The position numbers and the translations under genes were made by a program. A DNA stretch of 58,524 bases, taken from Chloroflexota bacterium (GTDB lineage: Bacteria; Chloroflexota; Anaerolineae; UBA4142). Below the pieces are notes generated by a model. It was not told where the DNA came from and did not search any database. It was given only the letters and a program-made list of their open reading frames with translations. Below, one piece after another: positions 15,454 through 24,336 of this stretch (positions are counted from its first letter, which is position 1; each line of letters begins with the position of its first letter). Where the stretch lies: contig JACRMI010000130.1 in the NCBI GenBank assembly GCA_016215025.1, positions 1 to 58,524 on the forward strand, written 5' to 3'.

Positions 15454-16625
15454 CCACACCTATCAAGTCCAGTCACGTTTTGGTCATCCTGGGTTCTATG
15501 TTGTTGCTACTCTGCTTGCTATGCTTTTTTGGAGCAACGCTCATTCGCGCAGATGATCCGCCGCCGGGATGTCGGATCGATCCGAGTGGGAGTCTCGTTT
15601 GCCAAGGAACAGCCGTCGCAACGGCCGTGCCGACACGCGTCATCACGGTTCCACCGGGTACCTCGCGTCCCACGCAGCCACCGCTACCCACCCGGACGCC
15701 GACACCCTGGGGGCTCTATACCTTGTGGAAATATTGTGCCGTCGATGCCAGTTCGCCTACCGGGTTCATCAACTTGCGGTACTCGTGCAATCAAATCACC
15801 AAGCAATGCACTCTGGTTCAAGTGGTCAATGCGTCTAACTGTGGCACACCAACGCCCACGACCATTAAGGTCAATCCGCTGCCGTGTCCCGCCGGCTTCA
15901 CGCAAACGGGCGTGTGGTGCCTGATTGGATGGACGCGCCGTGCTGAAGCGCGCATTCCACCGGTGCCAATCACGTACAAGCCCTACCCGCGCGGGATTGT
16001 TACCGATAAGATGGAGTTCACAGCACCTGGGCTGATCGTTCAAGCTTGGGCATGCACGTCGCCCCAGGTGGATAATTGGAATCCGCGTACCTGGGGCTAT
16101 GACGAGGACTATCGCAATTTGTACTTTTGCATTCGCTGGCGTCAGATCACGTGGCCCAATCCCTCACCCGACCCAGCGCCAGCGTGGATTCGGTACGTCT
16201 GGGATGAACGGGCGTGGGGACAGCCGCAAGAAGATGCGTCGCGTCAGCAGACCACCGAACACGCCTACGTCACATCGTCGGCACAAAAGCCCGGAAATGG
16301 TGTAGGTAACCTACCCGCGTATCAAGTGCAAGCGCACTCGTACTGGGTCATTGATTGGCGGATGACTTGGGAGCACGCGTTTCGGTGGACCGATTGCCGT
16401 CGCACGCGCGATAACAACGACTGGTGCGATGGGCAGCAGGGGTACGAAACTGTGCAACACGTCGAATGGCGAGCCGAGAGCGACGACGGTACCGCCGACT
16501 TACGCAACTATGGCGCACCGCATTTCTACGCGGACAGCACACTGATTCAGATACCCGATGGTCGCGTGATGAACGTGCTGCCTGTGCCAGTGATCGAAGT
16601 GCAGGGTGTCATCGGAAATCCGTAA
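15450..16625 (+). CDS. Secreted Cys/Trp-rich protein of unknown function
   Basis: 391 residues with a signal-anchor (HVLVILGSMLLLLCLLCFFGATLI) ending near RADDPPPGC, a Pro/Thr linker (PTRTPTPW) and an extracellular part with about ten Cys and many Trp (for example WIRYVWDERAWGQ, WVIDWRMTWEHAFRWTDC). The many cysteines suggest disulphide-stabilised folding outside the cell. It overlaps the previous gene by ATGA and ends the set A operon. No domain is recognised; an adhesin or pilus-tip role is possible. Confidence 0.55.
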   Translation: MTTPIKSSHVLVILGSMLLLLCLLCFFGATLIRADDPPPGCRIDPSGSLVCQGTAVATAVPTRVITVPPGTSRPTQPPLPTRTPTPWGLYTLWKYCAVDASSPTGFINLRYSCNQITKQCTLVQVVNASNCGTPTPTTIKVNPLPCPAGFTQTGVWCLIGWTRRAEARIPPVPITYKPYPRGIVTDKMEFTAPGLIVQAWACTSPQVDNWNPRTWGYDEDYRNLYFCIRWRQITWPNPSPDPAPAWIRYVWDERAWGQPQEDASRQQTTEHAYVTSSAQKPGNGVGNLPAYQVQAHSYWVIDWRMTWEHAFRWTDCRRTRDNNDWCDGQQGYETVQHVEWRAESDDGTADLRNYGAPHFYADSTLIQIPDGRVMNVLPVPVIEVQGVIGNP

Positions 16626-16636
16626 GTGTATCAGAT

Positions 16637-16735
16637 CGTCAAAGAGTCAAGTCGTCATGTCGTCAGGCGGTTAGACGATTGGAAAGGTGAAGACGATTTG
16701 ACTTCCCGACTACGAGACTATAAGACCAGGAGAAT
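16637..16735 (+). repeat. Short degenerate repeats before the second cpaE-like gene
   Basis: The gap consists of variants of GTCAAGTCGTCA, TCGTCAGGCGGTTAGACGATT and GACTACGAGACTATAAGACC. It ends with the ribosome site AGGAG (16728-16732). Confidence 0.5.
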
Positions 16736-16737
16736 CT

Positions 16738-17745
16738 ATGCCATTTAATCATCCTTCGACAGAGCTCAGGACAGGCCCAACCGTACGAGTTCTTGTCGCA
16801 ACATCTCAAATTGAAGTTCACACCGCATTGGAAACGGTTGCGCCTTATCAGGCAACGGAAGCCGTTACTACGCGCGGCGTGTATCACGCGCTGCCAAAAG
16901 TCCAGCTCGCGATTATTGAACTGGAGAGTCTCATCGAGGAACAAGTCCCGCGCGATACGCTCATCGAGATTCTGAATCGCTCGCACGTGCCTTGGACGAT
17001 ACCCGAGAACTTTCTCGCCGATCCGACGACCTGGCGCGCGCACGCGCTCGCCGCAGCGGGAAATTTCCAGAGCTTTCCGCCGACAACGGCAGCGTTCACG
17101 TCCTACAGCGGCGGCGTCGGCAAGACCACCCTCGCGCTCGCCGCAGCAGTCCAATTCGCCCAGCGGACCAAGTTGCCCACCGCCATAGTGGAATTTCCGT
17201 ACGGTCCGAGCGCGTTGCGGGTCATCACGGGCGTGAGCGAAGGCGCTGGATTTGTCGATGTCGCCAATAACGAACGCGCGCTCCTTCCGACCTGGCGCGG
17301 CGTGACGCTCGTCACAGTGAACTATCACGATGTGGGCGGGATTCTCAAGCCCGACGAAGTAGCACAAAGCTTGGCGCGGATTCAAGCCGCGCACATCTTG
17401 ACGGTTGTGGACTCGGAGTTTCCGCATCTCTGGCTCGAAATCGTCGCGCGTCAAATCGGCACCTTCATCATCGTCGCCGCGCCGCGAGCCGATGCCTGGA
17501 ATAATGCCGCTGCACTCAAGCAGACGATGCTCAGCGCGCCAGAGCTGTACGCGCGACCTCAGGTTGTCTTTAATCTCGTGGATGGTTGGGGGGACCGCTT
17601 AACGCAGTTGGGACTCGAACGCACGATGGACTTGCCGCGCATCAAAAACCCTGAACGTTTGGATGGACGCTTGGGGACGCAGGTCTTGAAAGCCATCTAC
17701 CCATATTGGTCGCAGACCCCGCGACCCTTAGCGGGGAGGAGTTGA
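16738..17745 (+). CDS. CpaE/ParA-like ATPase (set B)
   Basis: ATG 16738 with AGGAG 16728-16732. 335 residues: the N-terminal part resembles the receiver-like domain of CpaE (VRVLVATSQIEVHTALETV), and SGGVGKTT at about residues 123-130 is the Walker A of a MinD/ParA ATPase. The deviant Lys typical of MinD (KGGVGK) is replaced by Ser. Residues 5-14 (HPSTELRTGP) are encoded by the widespread repeat motif CCTTCGACAGAGCTCAGGAC (16752-16776), which seems to have landed in the start of the gene. It would position the set B machine. Its stop overlaps the next start. Confidence 0.75.
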   Translation: MPFNHPSTELRTGPTVRVLVATSQIEVHTALETVAPYQATEAVTTRGVYHALPKVQLAIIELESLIEEQVPRDTLIEILNRSHVPWTIPENFLADPTTWRAHALAAAGNFQSFPPTTAAFTSYSGGVGKTTLALAAAVQFAQRTKLPTAIVEFPYGPSALRVITGVSEGAGFVDVANNERALLPTWRGVTLVTVNYHDVGGILKPDEVAQSLARIQAAHILTVVDSEFPHLWLEIVARQIGTFIIVAAPRADAWNNAAALKQTMLSAPELYARPQVVFNLVDGWGDRLTQLGLERTMDLPRIKNPERLDGRLGTQVLKAIYPYWSQTPRPLAGRS

Positions 17746-18515
17746 TGCGCAGCCGCCTTGCACTCTTCATTGCGTTCGTCTCTCTCATCGTTGCGCTGGG
17801 CGTCGGATGGTTTGCCGAGACCCAGTATCAACAACTTGTCGCAACTACCGAGCTCGTCGTGCCAGCCATTGAGATTCCACCTTACACCGTCGTCGCGCCG
17901 GGTATGTTCAAGGTGCGTTCCTTCCCTGCGCCGATGGCGAATGAGAATGTTTATCGCAATGCCTCAGAACTAACGGGAAAGATTTCGACAATCACCTTGA
18001 AACCGGACCAACTCGTTTATCGCGACGAGCTCGTTCCACTCAAGCAATTTCGATACACCGACGACGAACGCCTGGAAATCGTTTCGTTTCCGATCAAGCC
18101 CGAACAAGCGGTCGGCGGGCAAATCAAGCCAGGACAGCGCATCAATCTCTATCGCATCGTCCTGCAATCCACGCCGAATCAGGCAGTGGTCAGCTCTCCT
18201 GATCCCAAGGTGTGGCTGGCGGCGCAGGGCGCGGGCATCGAAGTCCTGGAATCCGATGTGCTCGTCGTGGACGTGCGCTCGACCCAGGGTTCACCGATCG
18301 TATCGCCGCCGAAGATCCAGTCCAAGACCTCGGAGGTGACGACGTACGAAACAGCCGATACGAGTTCGTCGAGCACAAATCGTCCACTGACAATTCTTAC
18401 TGTAGCCGTAGCACCCGATGTTGCCAAGGACATCTTACGCTTGGCCGGCGAGTCCCAAGTCACCTCACGCTATCTCGTGTGGGTTTCGCTCGCCCCCATC
18501 GTGAAGAGCAAATGA
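17745..18515 (+). CDS. CpaB/RcpC-like SAF-domain protein (set B)
   Basis: ATG 17745 overlaps the previous stop and has GGGGAGGAG (17733-17741). 256 residues with one N-terminal membrane segment (LALFIAFVSLIVALGVGWFA), then a SAF domain (TTELVVPAIEIPPYTVVAPG, LKPDQLVYRDELV) and a CpaB part with IKPGQRINLYRIVL. It has no C-terminal membrane segment, unlike the set A protein. CpaB-type proteins bind peptidoglycan or the outer layer at the pilus base. It closes a cpaE-cpaB pair that is followed by the replication genes. Confidence 0.75.
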   Translation: MRSRLALFIAFVSLIVALGVGWFAETQYQQLVATTELVVPAIEIPPYTVVAPGMFKVRSFPAPMANENVYRNASELTGKISTITLKPDQLVYRDELVPLKQFRYTDDERLEIVSFPIKPEQAVGGQIKPGQRINLYRIVLQSTPNQAVVSSPDPKVWLAAQGAGIEVLESDVLVVDVRSTQGSPIVSPPKIQSKTSEVTTYETADTSSSSTNRPLTILTVAVAPDVAKDILRLAGESQVTSRYLVWVSLAPIVKSK

Positions 18516-18558
18516 CCGAGAACATTTCTGGATAATTCTTGAGCAATGAGAGTTTGAA

Positions 18559-20274
18559 ATGACAGACGCGTTGAACGCGCAATTGACTATGCCCGTCTCA
18601 GTGGTTCTCTCCATCGAGCACGATGAGCGGATCGCATTGACCGCCGACGGAACGGCGATCCGCGGATATGAGACCTACATTCGCGAGTACGTCGGCATGA
18701 TCGAATCGGGTTTGATGGCACGCCTGAGTAACGCTGCTTACAAGACACTTCATGCCCTCGCGTTGCGCGCCCGGATCCTGGGCGATCCCCGGCGACGCGG
18801 AGCCGAAGAAGAATTTCGAGAACTTGAACGGCTCGGCATTGTATCGCCAGAAGACAAGGGACACCTTTTTTGCTTCCCTTCGCGCGAACAGTTGATGCAG
18901 GACACCGGGATGGGGAGCGTCCATACCGTCGATTCGGCGTTGGACGAACTGGCCGACAGCAAAATCGTCAAACGCATCACGCCAGCTCAACCGCGCATCA
19001 CACGCGGACTCTTCGGGTCGAATGTTTACATCATCCATCCCGAGAGTTTCATCGGCAAATTCGGAACGCGTGACGGAGAGCAAAAAGTGCTCCCCGTCGA
19101 GGGCACGGAGAGCAGTTTACGGCATTCCGAAAACTGCCCCCTAAAGAAGAAAGATTGTACTACAACTACAACTCTCAAAGAGAGCCCTGAGATTTTGCGG
19201 CTCGTCAAATTTTTCGCCCGCGCAATTGGCGTTGAGCATTACGCGCCGACAGAAAAGGAAATGCGTTTACTCGCGGCGCTCTTGGTGGAAGATTTTTCCA
19301 TTGAGCAAATTGAGAGTGACATCACCCGCGCCATTGAGCGCGCTCGTGAAAAGAATCGCACCGCCAATCTGAGTTATTGCGCCCGTTTTGTTCGTCACCC
19401 CGAAGACCAGAGGTCTCGTAGAGAATCGAATCGCGCATCTCTACGAGACCCCTGGTCTGCGTCAGAACGCAGCAAATCGTCAGGCGAAATCGTAACCGCG
19501 CGCGGTAAATCGTCCACCCAAATCGTAACCGCGAGCGACAAATCGTCCGCCCAAATCGTACCTGTGGGTTCTGATCCCAAGACCGCGCTATTCGATGAAC
19601 TGGGATTGGATGAGCCGACGCGCGCCGAGATGGTTCGGCTCATCGCGCTCGTCGAAGAACATTCGGGACAGAAATTATCCACCGCCCTCGTGAAACGCTG
19701 GAAAACGCTCGCCGATGAATTCCAAGCGTTGGCTGTTCAGCGCGATCTATCCGCCATGTCGTTGGTTCGGCAAGCCGTCGAAGAAGCGTTAGATGCAGGA
19801 AGCGCGAAAAAAGGATTCTGTGCCCCGAAGCTGGCGCGGGTCATTCTCACGCGTTGGGCAAAAGAGAGCAAGCAGGGTGCAGAGAAAAAAGACCGCACGG
19901 CGAAACGCGAGATTCATCCGGCCGTTCAAGTGTACCGACAGGTGCATCAACGTTATCCCGCGAAAGGTTCTTGGGACAAAATCGCGCAAATCGTCGGTAT
20001 CGCAGAATCCGATCTTGCCTTTTGGCGCGAGGTCTTGAGTACCTGGTCGACGCGAGGATACAACCCCATGAATGTGGCGGGGCCATTGGAGTGGTTTCTT
20101 GAGCGCGCGATTCCCAAAAACGGCAATCGCATGCCCAGTTCCGACAACGTCGCCGTGCCGCAACGTCCTATCGAAACGCTGGAGACGATTCAAGAACGCT
20201 TGGGTCTCGCTGCGCGTGTGAGCGCACCAGCAGAGGAATCAAGCGTGTCAATGAGTGAAGGAGATTCAAAATGA
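18559..20274 (+). CDS. Replication-initiator-like protein with N-terminal winged helix
   Basis: 571 residues from ATG 18559 (GAGAG at 18548-18552). The N-terminal third reads like a winged-helix initiator (LSNAAYKTLHALALRARILG, then SREQLMQDTGMGSVHTVDSALDELADSKIVKRI). A DnaD-like helical part follows, and then a low-complexity linker (about 275-335) with three copies of KSSxxIVTA. The C-terminal part has IHPAVQVYRQVHQRYPAKGSWDKIAQ. The next gene is a DnaC-like helicase loader, as in plasmid and phage replication modules. The linker DNA carries an inverted repeat and iterons, so the origin may lie within the gene. The assignment as initiator is inferred from architecture and neighbours. Confidence 0.6.
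   Translation: MTDALNAQLTMPVSVVLSIEHDERIALTADGTAIRGYETYIREYVGMIESGLMARLSNAAYKTLHALALRARILGDPRRRGAEEEFRELERLGIVSPEDKGHLFCFPSREQLMQDTGMGSVHTVDSALDELADSKIVKRITPAQPRITRGLFGSNVYIIHPESFIGKFGTRDGEQKVLPVEGTESSLRHSENCPLKKKDCTTTTTLKESPEILRLVKFFARAIGVEHYAPTEKEMRLLAALLVEDFSIEQIESDITRAIERAREKNRTANLSYCARFVRHPEDQRSRRESNRASLRDPWSASERSKSSGEIVTARGKSSTQIVTASDKSSAQIVPVGSDPKTALFDELGLDEPTRAEMVRLIALVEEHSGQKLSTALVKRWKTLADEFQALAVQRDLSAMSLVRQAVEEALDAGSAKKGFCAPKLARVILTRWAKESKQGAEKKDRTAKREIHPAVQVYRQVHQRYPAKGSWDKIAQIVGIAESDLAFWREVLSTWSTRGYNPMNVAGPLEWFLERAIPKNGNRMPSSDNVAVPQRPIETLETIQERLGLAARVSAPAEESSVSMSEGDSK
19404..19458. repeat. 21-bp inverted repeat inside the initiator gene (possible origin hairpin)
   Basis: The 21-bp arm at 19404-19424 is complementary to 19438-19458 with a single mismatch around a 13-nt loop (19425-19437). 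It lies in a coding region that yields an unstructured Arg/Ser-rich linker, and is followed 16 bp later by six regularly spaced AAATCGT motifs. Confidence 0.75.
19474..19559. repeat. Iteron-like repeats: six AAATCGT in a strict 13/20-bp period
   Basis: AAATCGT starts at 19474, 19487, 19507, 19520, 19540 and 19553: intervals 13, 20, 13, 20, 13, that is nearly three 33-bp units. Each unit encodes KSSxxIVTA in the initiator protein. Gram-positive theta plasmids of the RepA_N type keep iterons within the rep gene, and this site is a candidate of that kind. Confidence 0.7.
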
Positions 20275-21035
20275 CGTGTCCCATTTGTGGAGGTGTTGGT
20301 TTTTTGCGACGTGATTTGCCGGTGAGTCATCCTGAGTTTGGCCGTGCGGTTCCGTGCAGTTGCAAAAAGCAAGAGACGTTGCCGGCACTCCAACGCTGGT
20401 CGGGCTTGGGAAACTCAACCCAGGTTTGGACCTTGGAGAATTTTCCAGGCGACCGCGAAACCCTGAAAGCGGCGAAAGATGCGTTGACCCAAAAATACGG
20501 CATCTGGGTCTTTTGGTCGCAAGCCTTCGGGACAGGCAAGACCGGTATCCTGGTGTCGATGATCCAAGCGTGTTGGCAAGCGAATATCCCAGCCCTCTAT
20601 CAATCTGTGCCGGCGATGCTGGACCGCTTGCGGGCGTCCTATACCGATGGCGATTACGATGGATTGATGAGCGAGTTGAAAGAAATCCCTGTGCTTGCGC
20701 TCGACGAGTTCCATCGGTGGCACAATAACGCGCGCAACGACCGAGGTCGCCACCTCGGGGGTGACGATGACAAGGCAGAAGGGTCACACAGTTGGGCGGA
20801 AGAGAAAATTTTTCAAATCATCGAGGAACGCTACCTGCATTGGGACGAACGCTTGACACTCGTCGCGACGAATCGCAATCCCGATAAAGGCGACCTGGAT
20901 CCAATCGCATCGCGCTTCAGCGACAGTTTGCGGTCGCGGATCGTTCACGTGGGGGGCGGCGATCTCCGTCCGCACGCCCACACACTTGAAACTACTTCGC
21001 GACAAGTTACATTACAGGAGAAAAAATCGGTATGA
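20271..21035 (+). CDS. DnaC/DnaI-like helicase loader ATPase
   Basis: 254 residues; the start overlaps the initiator stop (ATGA). The N-terminus has a zinc-finger-like CPICGGVGFL with a later CSCKK (residues 3-32). Walker A is SQAFGTGKTG (about 83-92), where the first Gly/Ala of the consensus is replaced. Walker B is PVLALDEFHRW (about 140-150), and a sensor-1-like LTLVATNRNP and an Arg near SDSLRSRIVHVG follow. Family members load the replicative helicase onto the origin; here the partner is probably the DnaB-like protein at 51516-52472 or the host helicase. It is translationally coupled to the initiator. Confidence 0.75.
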   Translation: MTCPICGGVGFLRRDLPVSHPEFGRAVPCSCKKQETLPALQRWSGLGNSTQVWTLENFPGDRETLKAAKDALTQKYGIWVFWSQAFGTGKTGILVSMIQACWQANIPALYQSVPAMLDRLRASYTDGDYDGLMSELKEIPVLALDEFHRWHNNARNDRGRHLGGDDDKAEGSHSWAEEKIFQIIEERYLHWDERLTLVATNRNPDKGDLDPIASRFSDSLRSRIVHVGGGDLRPHAHTLETTSRQVTLQEKKSV

Positions 21036-21304
21036 CTGACACCCAGCCTACCCACTCATCTGATGACACCTTGGTTCTCACGGTCGTCTTGTATCGAATC
21101 GTTTTCCGAAGTGAAGGTCGCCGTTCACGCAAGGACGATGGCATCGAGCACGTCATTGCCCGATCGTTTGCGGACGCTTCAGTCGTTGCAAAGCCCATCG
21201 CCGATGAGCGAGGACTAGTCATTAGTTCAATCGAGTCTCTCGGCCCCGTGCATGTTAGCGCGGAAGCAAAAATCAAAATCGAAAGTAACGGACGACTAAC
21301 ATGA
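21032..21304 (+). CDS. 90-aa protein of unknown function
   Basis: ATG 21032 overlaps the loader stop, and the stop overlaps the next ATG. The soluble product is of mixed alpha/beta type with VLTVVLYRIVF, a basic patch GRRSRKDD and VHVSAEAKIKIE. No family is recognised. Its position between helicase loader and secretion ATPase shows that replication and pilus genes share one mRNA. Confidence 0.5.
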   Translation: MTDTQPTHSSDDTLVLTVVLYRIVFRSEGRRSRKDDGIEHVIARSFADASVVAKPIADERGLVISSIESLGPVHVSAEAKIKIESNGRLT

Positions 21305-22425
21305 CCATGAACTTCGATACCCTTCTACCTAAACTGCAAGAGGCATTGATTCGGAAAGGTGTGGCAATTCCGCCTTGGCGCGCGACAACGAAAGAGCGAA
21401 GTGATTTTGCATTCGCCGTTGCCCGAGTTCTTGCGGAGGAACGCCTGTTGCCTTCGGGAGATGCGCGTACGGTCGCGAGCGACCTCGCCAGCCGCATGAT
21501 GGGCTTGGGTGTTCTCGAACCATTTTTGCGTGAGCAAGGTATTGAAGAAGTGATCGTCCGACAAGGGGCGGTGCTCGTGTGGCAGAGCGGTCGCATCCGC
21601 GACACCCAGATTCGCGCGCCCGAAGCATATTTCTATGCGTTGGCGCAACGTGTCGCGGAGATGGGCGGCAAGCCGCTGCGCGCGGCGAATCCGTTTGTGC
21701 TCGTCGATCTGCCGGATGGCTCGCGCTTTACCGCAATGGTTCCACCGCTCTCCAAGCGCGGTACGGCGATCAACATTCGCGTCTTCACCCATCGCGTTCT
21801 GAATCTTGATGCGATTGTCGAGGCAGGCACACTCACACAAGCACAAGCTGACTTGCTGAAACAAGTCGTGTTGGAACGGCGCAAGAGCATCTTGATTTCA
21901 GGGCGACCCGCCGCGGGCAAGACGACGCTCCTCAACTCACTTCTGGCGATATTGCCCCAGTATACCCAACTGTGCGGCGCGGAAACCTTTGAAGAAATCG
22001 AAACGACCAATCCTTTCGAGGCGCGCGCCGTGGTCCGCGATGAGGCAGAAGCTGGACGGGTCTCGATGTCGGACGTGGTGAATGTGCTCTATACGCGCAT
22101 GCGCCCCGACGTGTTGGTTGTCGGCGAGGTGGTGAATGAAGAAGCGCGTGAATATTTGCAAGCCATCAACCTGGGTGTGGTCGCGCATACGACCATTCAT
22201 GGCAATTCGGTCTTGGACGCTTTGCTCCGGCTGGAAACGCTTGCTCGCGAAAAGGACGTGCCGCTCGGCGCGATTCGCGAACGCATCGCGCGGGGTGTTG
22301 GAATCGGCGTGCATGTCGAGTTGAAACCAGCGAATGACGGTACGGGGTGGTATCGCCAGGTGACTGAGATCGTTCAGGTGAGCGGCGACGCCGACCGCTA
22401 TATCCTCACGCCGATTGGAGAATGA
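21301..22425 (+). CDS. CpaF/TadA-like secretion ATPase (set B)
   Basis: 374 residues from ATG 21301 (ATG 21307 also possible). It is shorter at the N-terminus than the set A protein. It has LGVLEPFLREQGIEEVIVRQ, Walker A SGRPAAGKTTLLN (about 200-212), the Asp box in CGAETFEEIE, Walker B DVLVVGEVVNEEAREYL and the His box VVAHTTIHGNSVLDALLRL. It powers the second Tad machine. The Asp box and Walker B deviate from set A but keep the acidic residues. The neighbours TadB and TadC follow directly. Confidence 0.88.
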   Translation: MTMNFDTLLPKLQEALIRKGVAIPPWRATTKERSDFAFAVARVLAEERLLPSGDARTVASDLASRMMGLGVLEPFLREQGIEEVIVRQGAVLVWQSGRIRDTQIRAPEAYFYALAQRVAEMGGKPLRAANPFVLVDLPDGSRFTAMVPPLSKRGTAINIRVFTHRVLNLDAIVEAGTLTQAQADLLKQVVLERRKSILISGRPAAGKTTLLNSLLAILPQYTQLCGAETFEEIETTNPFEARAVVRDEAEAGRVSMSDVVNVLYTRMRPDVLVVGEVVNEEAREYLQAINLGVVAHTTIHGNSVLDALLRLETLAREKDVPLGAIRERIARGVGIGVHVELKPANDGTGWYRQVTEIVQVSGDADRYILTPIGE

Positions 22426-22431
22426 CCCACT

Positions 22432-23340
22432 GTGTTTGACCAAGGTCACCTCGGTGAATCGTTCATTCGACTTGTCTTCATCGGAGCGAGCGCACTCGCG
22501 GCTGGACTGGGTATCTATGCTGCGCTTTCTATGACGGCGAATTTGGCGGGGTGGATCTACCAACGCCGCCGTCCCATGTGGCTTCGCCAATTAGAGACGC
22601 GACAAAGACGGCTGCAAACACTTGCTCCAAAACAAAATAACCTGGGTCGTCTCGTCATTCTGGGAGTCGCGGTTGGGCTTGCGATCAAAGCGGTCTTGAC
22701 GGGAGGTTTCTTGGTAGCGGTTTTTCTCGTCGCCGTTGGAATTGCTCTGTACTTTTACGCGGGGACACGAGCGACTTCGCTCGCCCACGAGAAAGTTACT
22801 GATGCCGTTGGCGAACTGGTCGCCGCCTACTATTCCGCTCACCTGGTCATCCCAACGGTTTTTGGCGCGCTCTCGGAAGCGCTCAAAACCCAAACGAATC
22901 CGATTCTGTACGCGGCGGTCGAGCGAACGCTCGCCGCGTTTGGAACCGGCAAGTTGACGGAAGAGGTTTTGGATCAACTCGAGCATGAAATCCAGAATCC
23001 CTATCTTTCACAGTTCGCTTTCATCTTGCGCCACGCTTCGGAATCGAATCAAAAAGAAATCCTGAACACTTTGCGCGAGTTGGGTAATCGCTTGGATCAG
23101 CGCAAACGACTCAAGGATCGCTCAAAGGTTGCTTTGGCGCTCGTCAGCGGAACCGTACGTTTCTTGCAAGCGGCAAATGGCGCAGTGATGGCTTTAGCCG
23201 TGCTCGCTCCGTTCTGGTGGGATTTCTATTCGTCGTCGGTTTCACGCCAAGCCTTGTTGATGATCGGTGGGAGCATCGCCATCCTGGGGTCATGGTACTT
23301 TGAAAACCAACTGATGCAATTGCGAGAGCGCGTGCTATGA
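22432..23340 (+). CDS. TadB-like platform protein (set B)
   Basis: 302 residues from GTG 22432. Membrane segments lie near residues 15-40 and 60-108 (VILGVAVGLAIKAVLTGGFL, VAVFLVAVGIALYFYAG), followed by a helical cytoplasmic domain (VGELVAAYYSAHLVIPTVF, LDQLEHEIQNPYLSQFAFIL) and C-terminal segments (LVSGTVRFLQAANGAVMAL). The GspF signature is weaker than in set A. The assignment relies on the order CpaF-TadB-TadC and on the topology. Confidence 0.7.
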   Translation: MFDQGHLGESFIRLVFIGASALAAGLGIYAALSMTANLAGWIYQRRRPMWLRQLETRQRRLQTLAPKQNNLGRLVILGVAVGLAIKAVLTGGFLVAVFLVAVGIALYFYAGTRATSLAHEKVTDAVGELVAAYYSAHLVIPTVFGALSEALKTQTNPILYAAVERTLAAFGTGKLTEEVLDQLEHEIQNPYLSQFAFILRHASESNQKEILNTLRELGNRLDQRKRLKDRSKVALALVSGTVRFLQAANGAVMALAVLAPFWWDFYSSSVSRQALLMIGGSIAILGSWYFENQLMQLRERVL

Positions 23341-23361
23341 CCAAGGAAAAGAGGATCCACC

Positions 23362-24183
23362 ATGAGTGAAATGGTTGTGCATGTCATCTTGTTTGGCAGC
23401 GCCTTCAGCGCCGCATTTTTCGGCGCGACGGCAATCCTAACCGCATCAAGCCAGGTGATCCAGCGTGTGGTTGTTTTGAGAACACCCGCTTGGAAACGCT
23501 TTGTGCAGAAAAAAGAAATTGTGACGCATCCACAAGACTCGGTCGATCAACTACCCTGGGATACCTGGCGACTCATTGCTGGAGTGATCGGTGTCATGGC
23601 ACTGCTTTTGATGCTCTGGGGCACGGAGTATGTGTATGGCGCGGTCTTTGGTTTGGGAGCGGCTTACATTCCATCCTTCGTGCGTCGCCAGATGAAAGAG
23701 AACGCGCGCTGGCGTCTGCGTCTCGAAGTGCGCGATTTCGTCGCGGAGCTCCGCTTGGCGCTCGCACTCAACGTTACGGTATCGCAAGCACTCGAACACA
23801 TCGCCGACCGATCCCAGCAGGTGAAAACACCGTTCAACGAACGAGTGTGCCATCACGTCGAACGAACTTTGCGGATGGAAGGTCCCGAAAAGATGCTCGA
23901 AGCTCTAGCCGAGGATTTTCAATCCGAAGATTTGCGGAAACTTCTGGTGCTCGTACGCGCTGCCTTGCGCGGCGGTATGTCCTTGGCGGAAGCGCTCGCG
24001 CAAAGCGCCGATTCGATTTCACAGAACATCGTCGCGAGTGCAGAGCTGTCGATTGAGGAAATGCCAACTAAGTTAATTCTGCCCATGCTCTTTGCGCTCT
24101 TTCCAACCATCATGCTCTTGGCACTCATCCCAGCCGTGAGCTTGCTGGTCACATCGCTGTCCGGTGTGCCCGGGCAACCGTAA
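23362..24183 (+). CDS. TadC-like platform protein (set B)
   Basis: 273 residues from ATG 23362 with GAGGAT upstream. It has an N-terminal membrane segment, two central segments (LIAGVIGVMALLLMLWGTEY, VYGAVFGLGAAYIPSFV), a GspF-type cytoplasmic domain (DFVAELRLALALNVTVSQAL, LVLVRAALRGGMSLAEALAQ) and a last segment (LPMLFALFPTIMLLALIPAV). It completes set B. A 150-bp gap without a visible terminator separates it from the TasA-like gene. Confidence 0.8.
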   Translation: MSEMVVHVILFGSAFSAAFFGATAILTASSQVIQRVVVLRTPAWKRFVQKKEIVTHPQDSVDQLPWDTWRLIAGVIGVMALLLMLWGTEYVYGAVFGLGAAYIPSFVRRQMKENARWRLRLEVRDFVAELRLALALNVTVSQALEHIADRSQQVKTPFNERVCHHVERTLRMEGPEKMLEALAEDFQSEDLRKLLVLVRAALRGGMSLAEALAQSADSISQNIVASAELSIEEMPTKLILPMLFALFPTIMLLALIPAVSLLVTSLSGVPGQP

Positions 24184-24336
24184 TTCGGATTGCTAACTGC
24201 GAATGACAACGCTTGTTGCTGGGCGCGCGTCACTTAGGGCTTTCAATTCTTTGGATTTAGGGAGGTGTACGTTCAACTAGTTCATTGCCATTCACCCGGT
24301 TGATTCACTCAAGTTCAGAGTTCAAAAAGGAGAAAC

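Noticed and set aside
19474..19559. CRISPR array
   Set aside because: The repeats are 7-mers in a 33-bp tandem unit within a coding sequence; no spacers and no cas genes.
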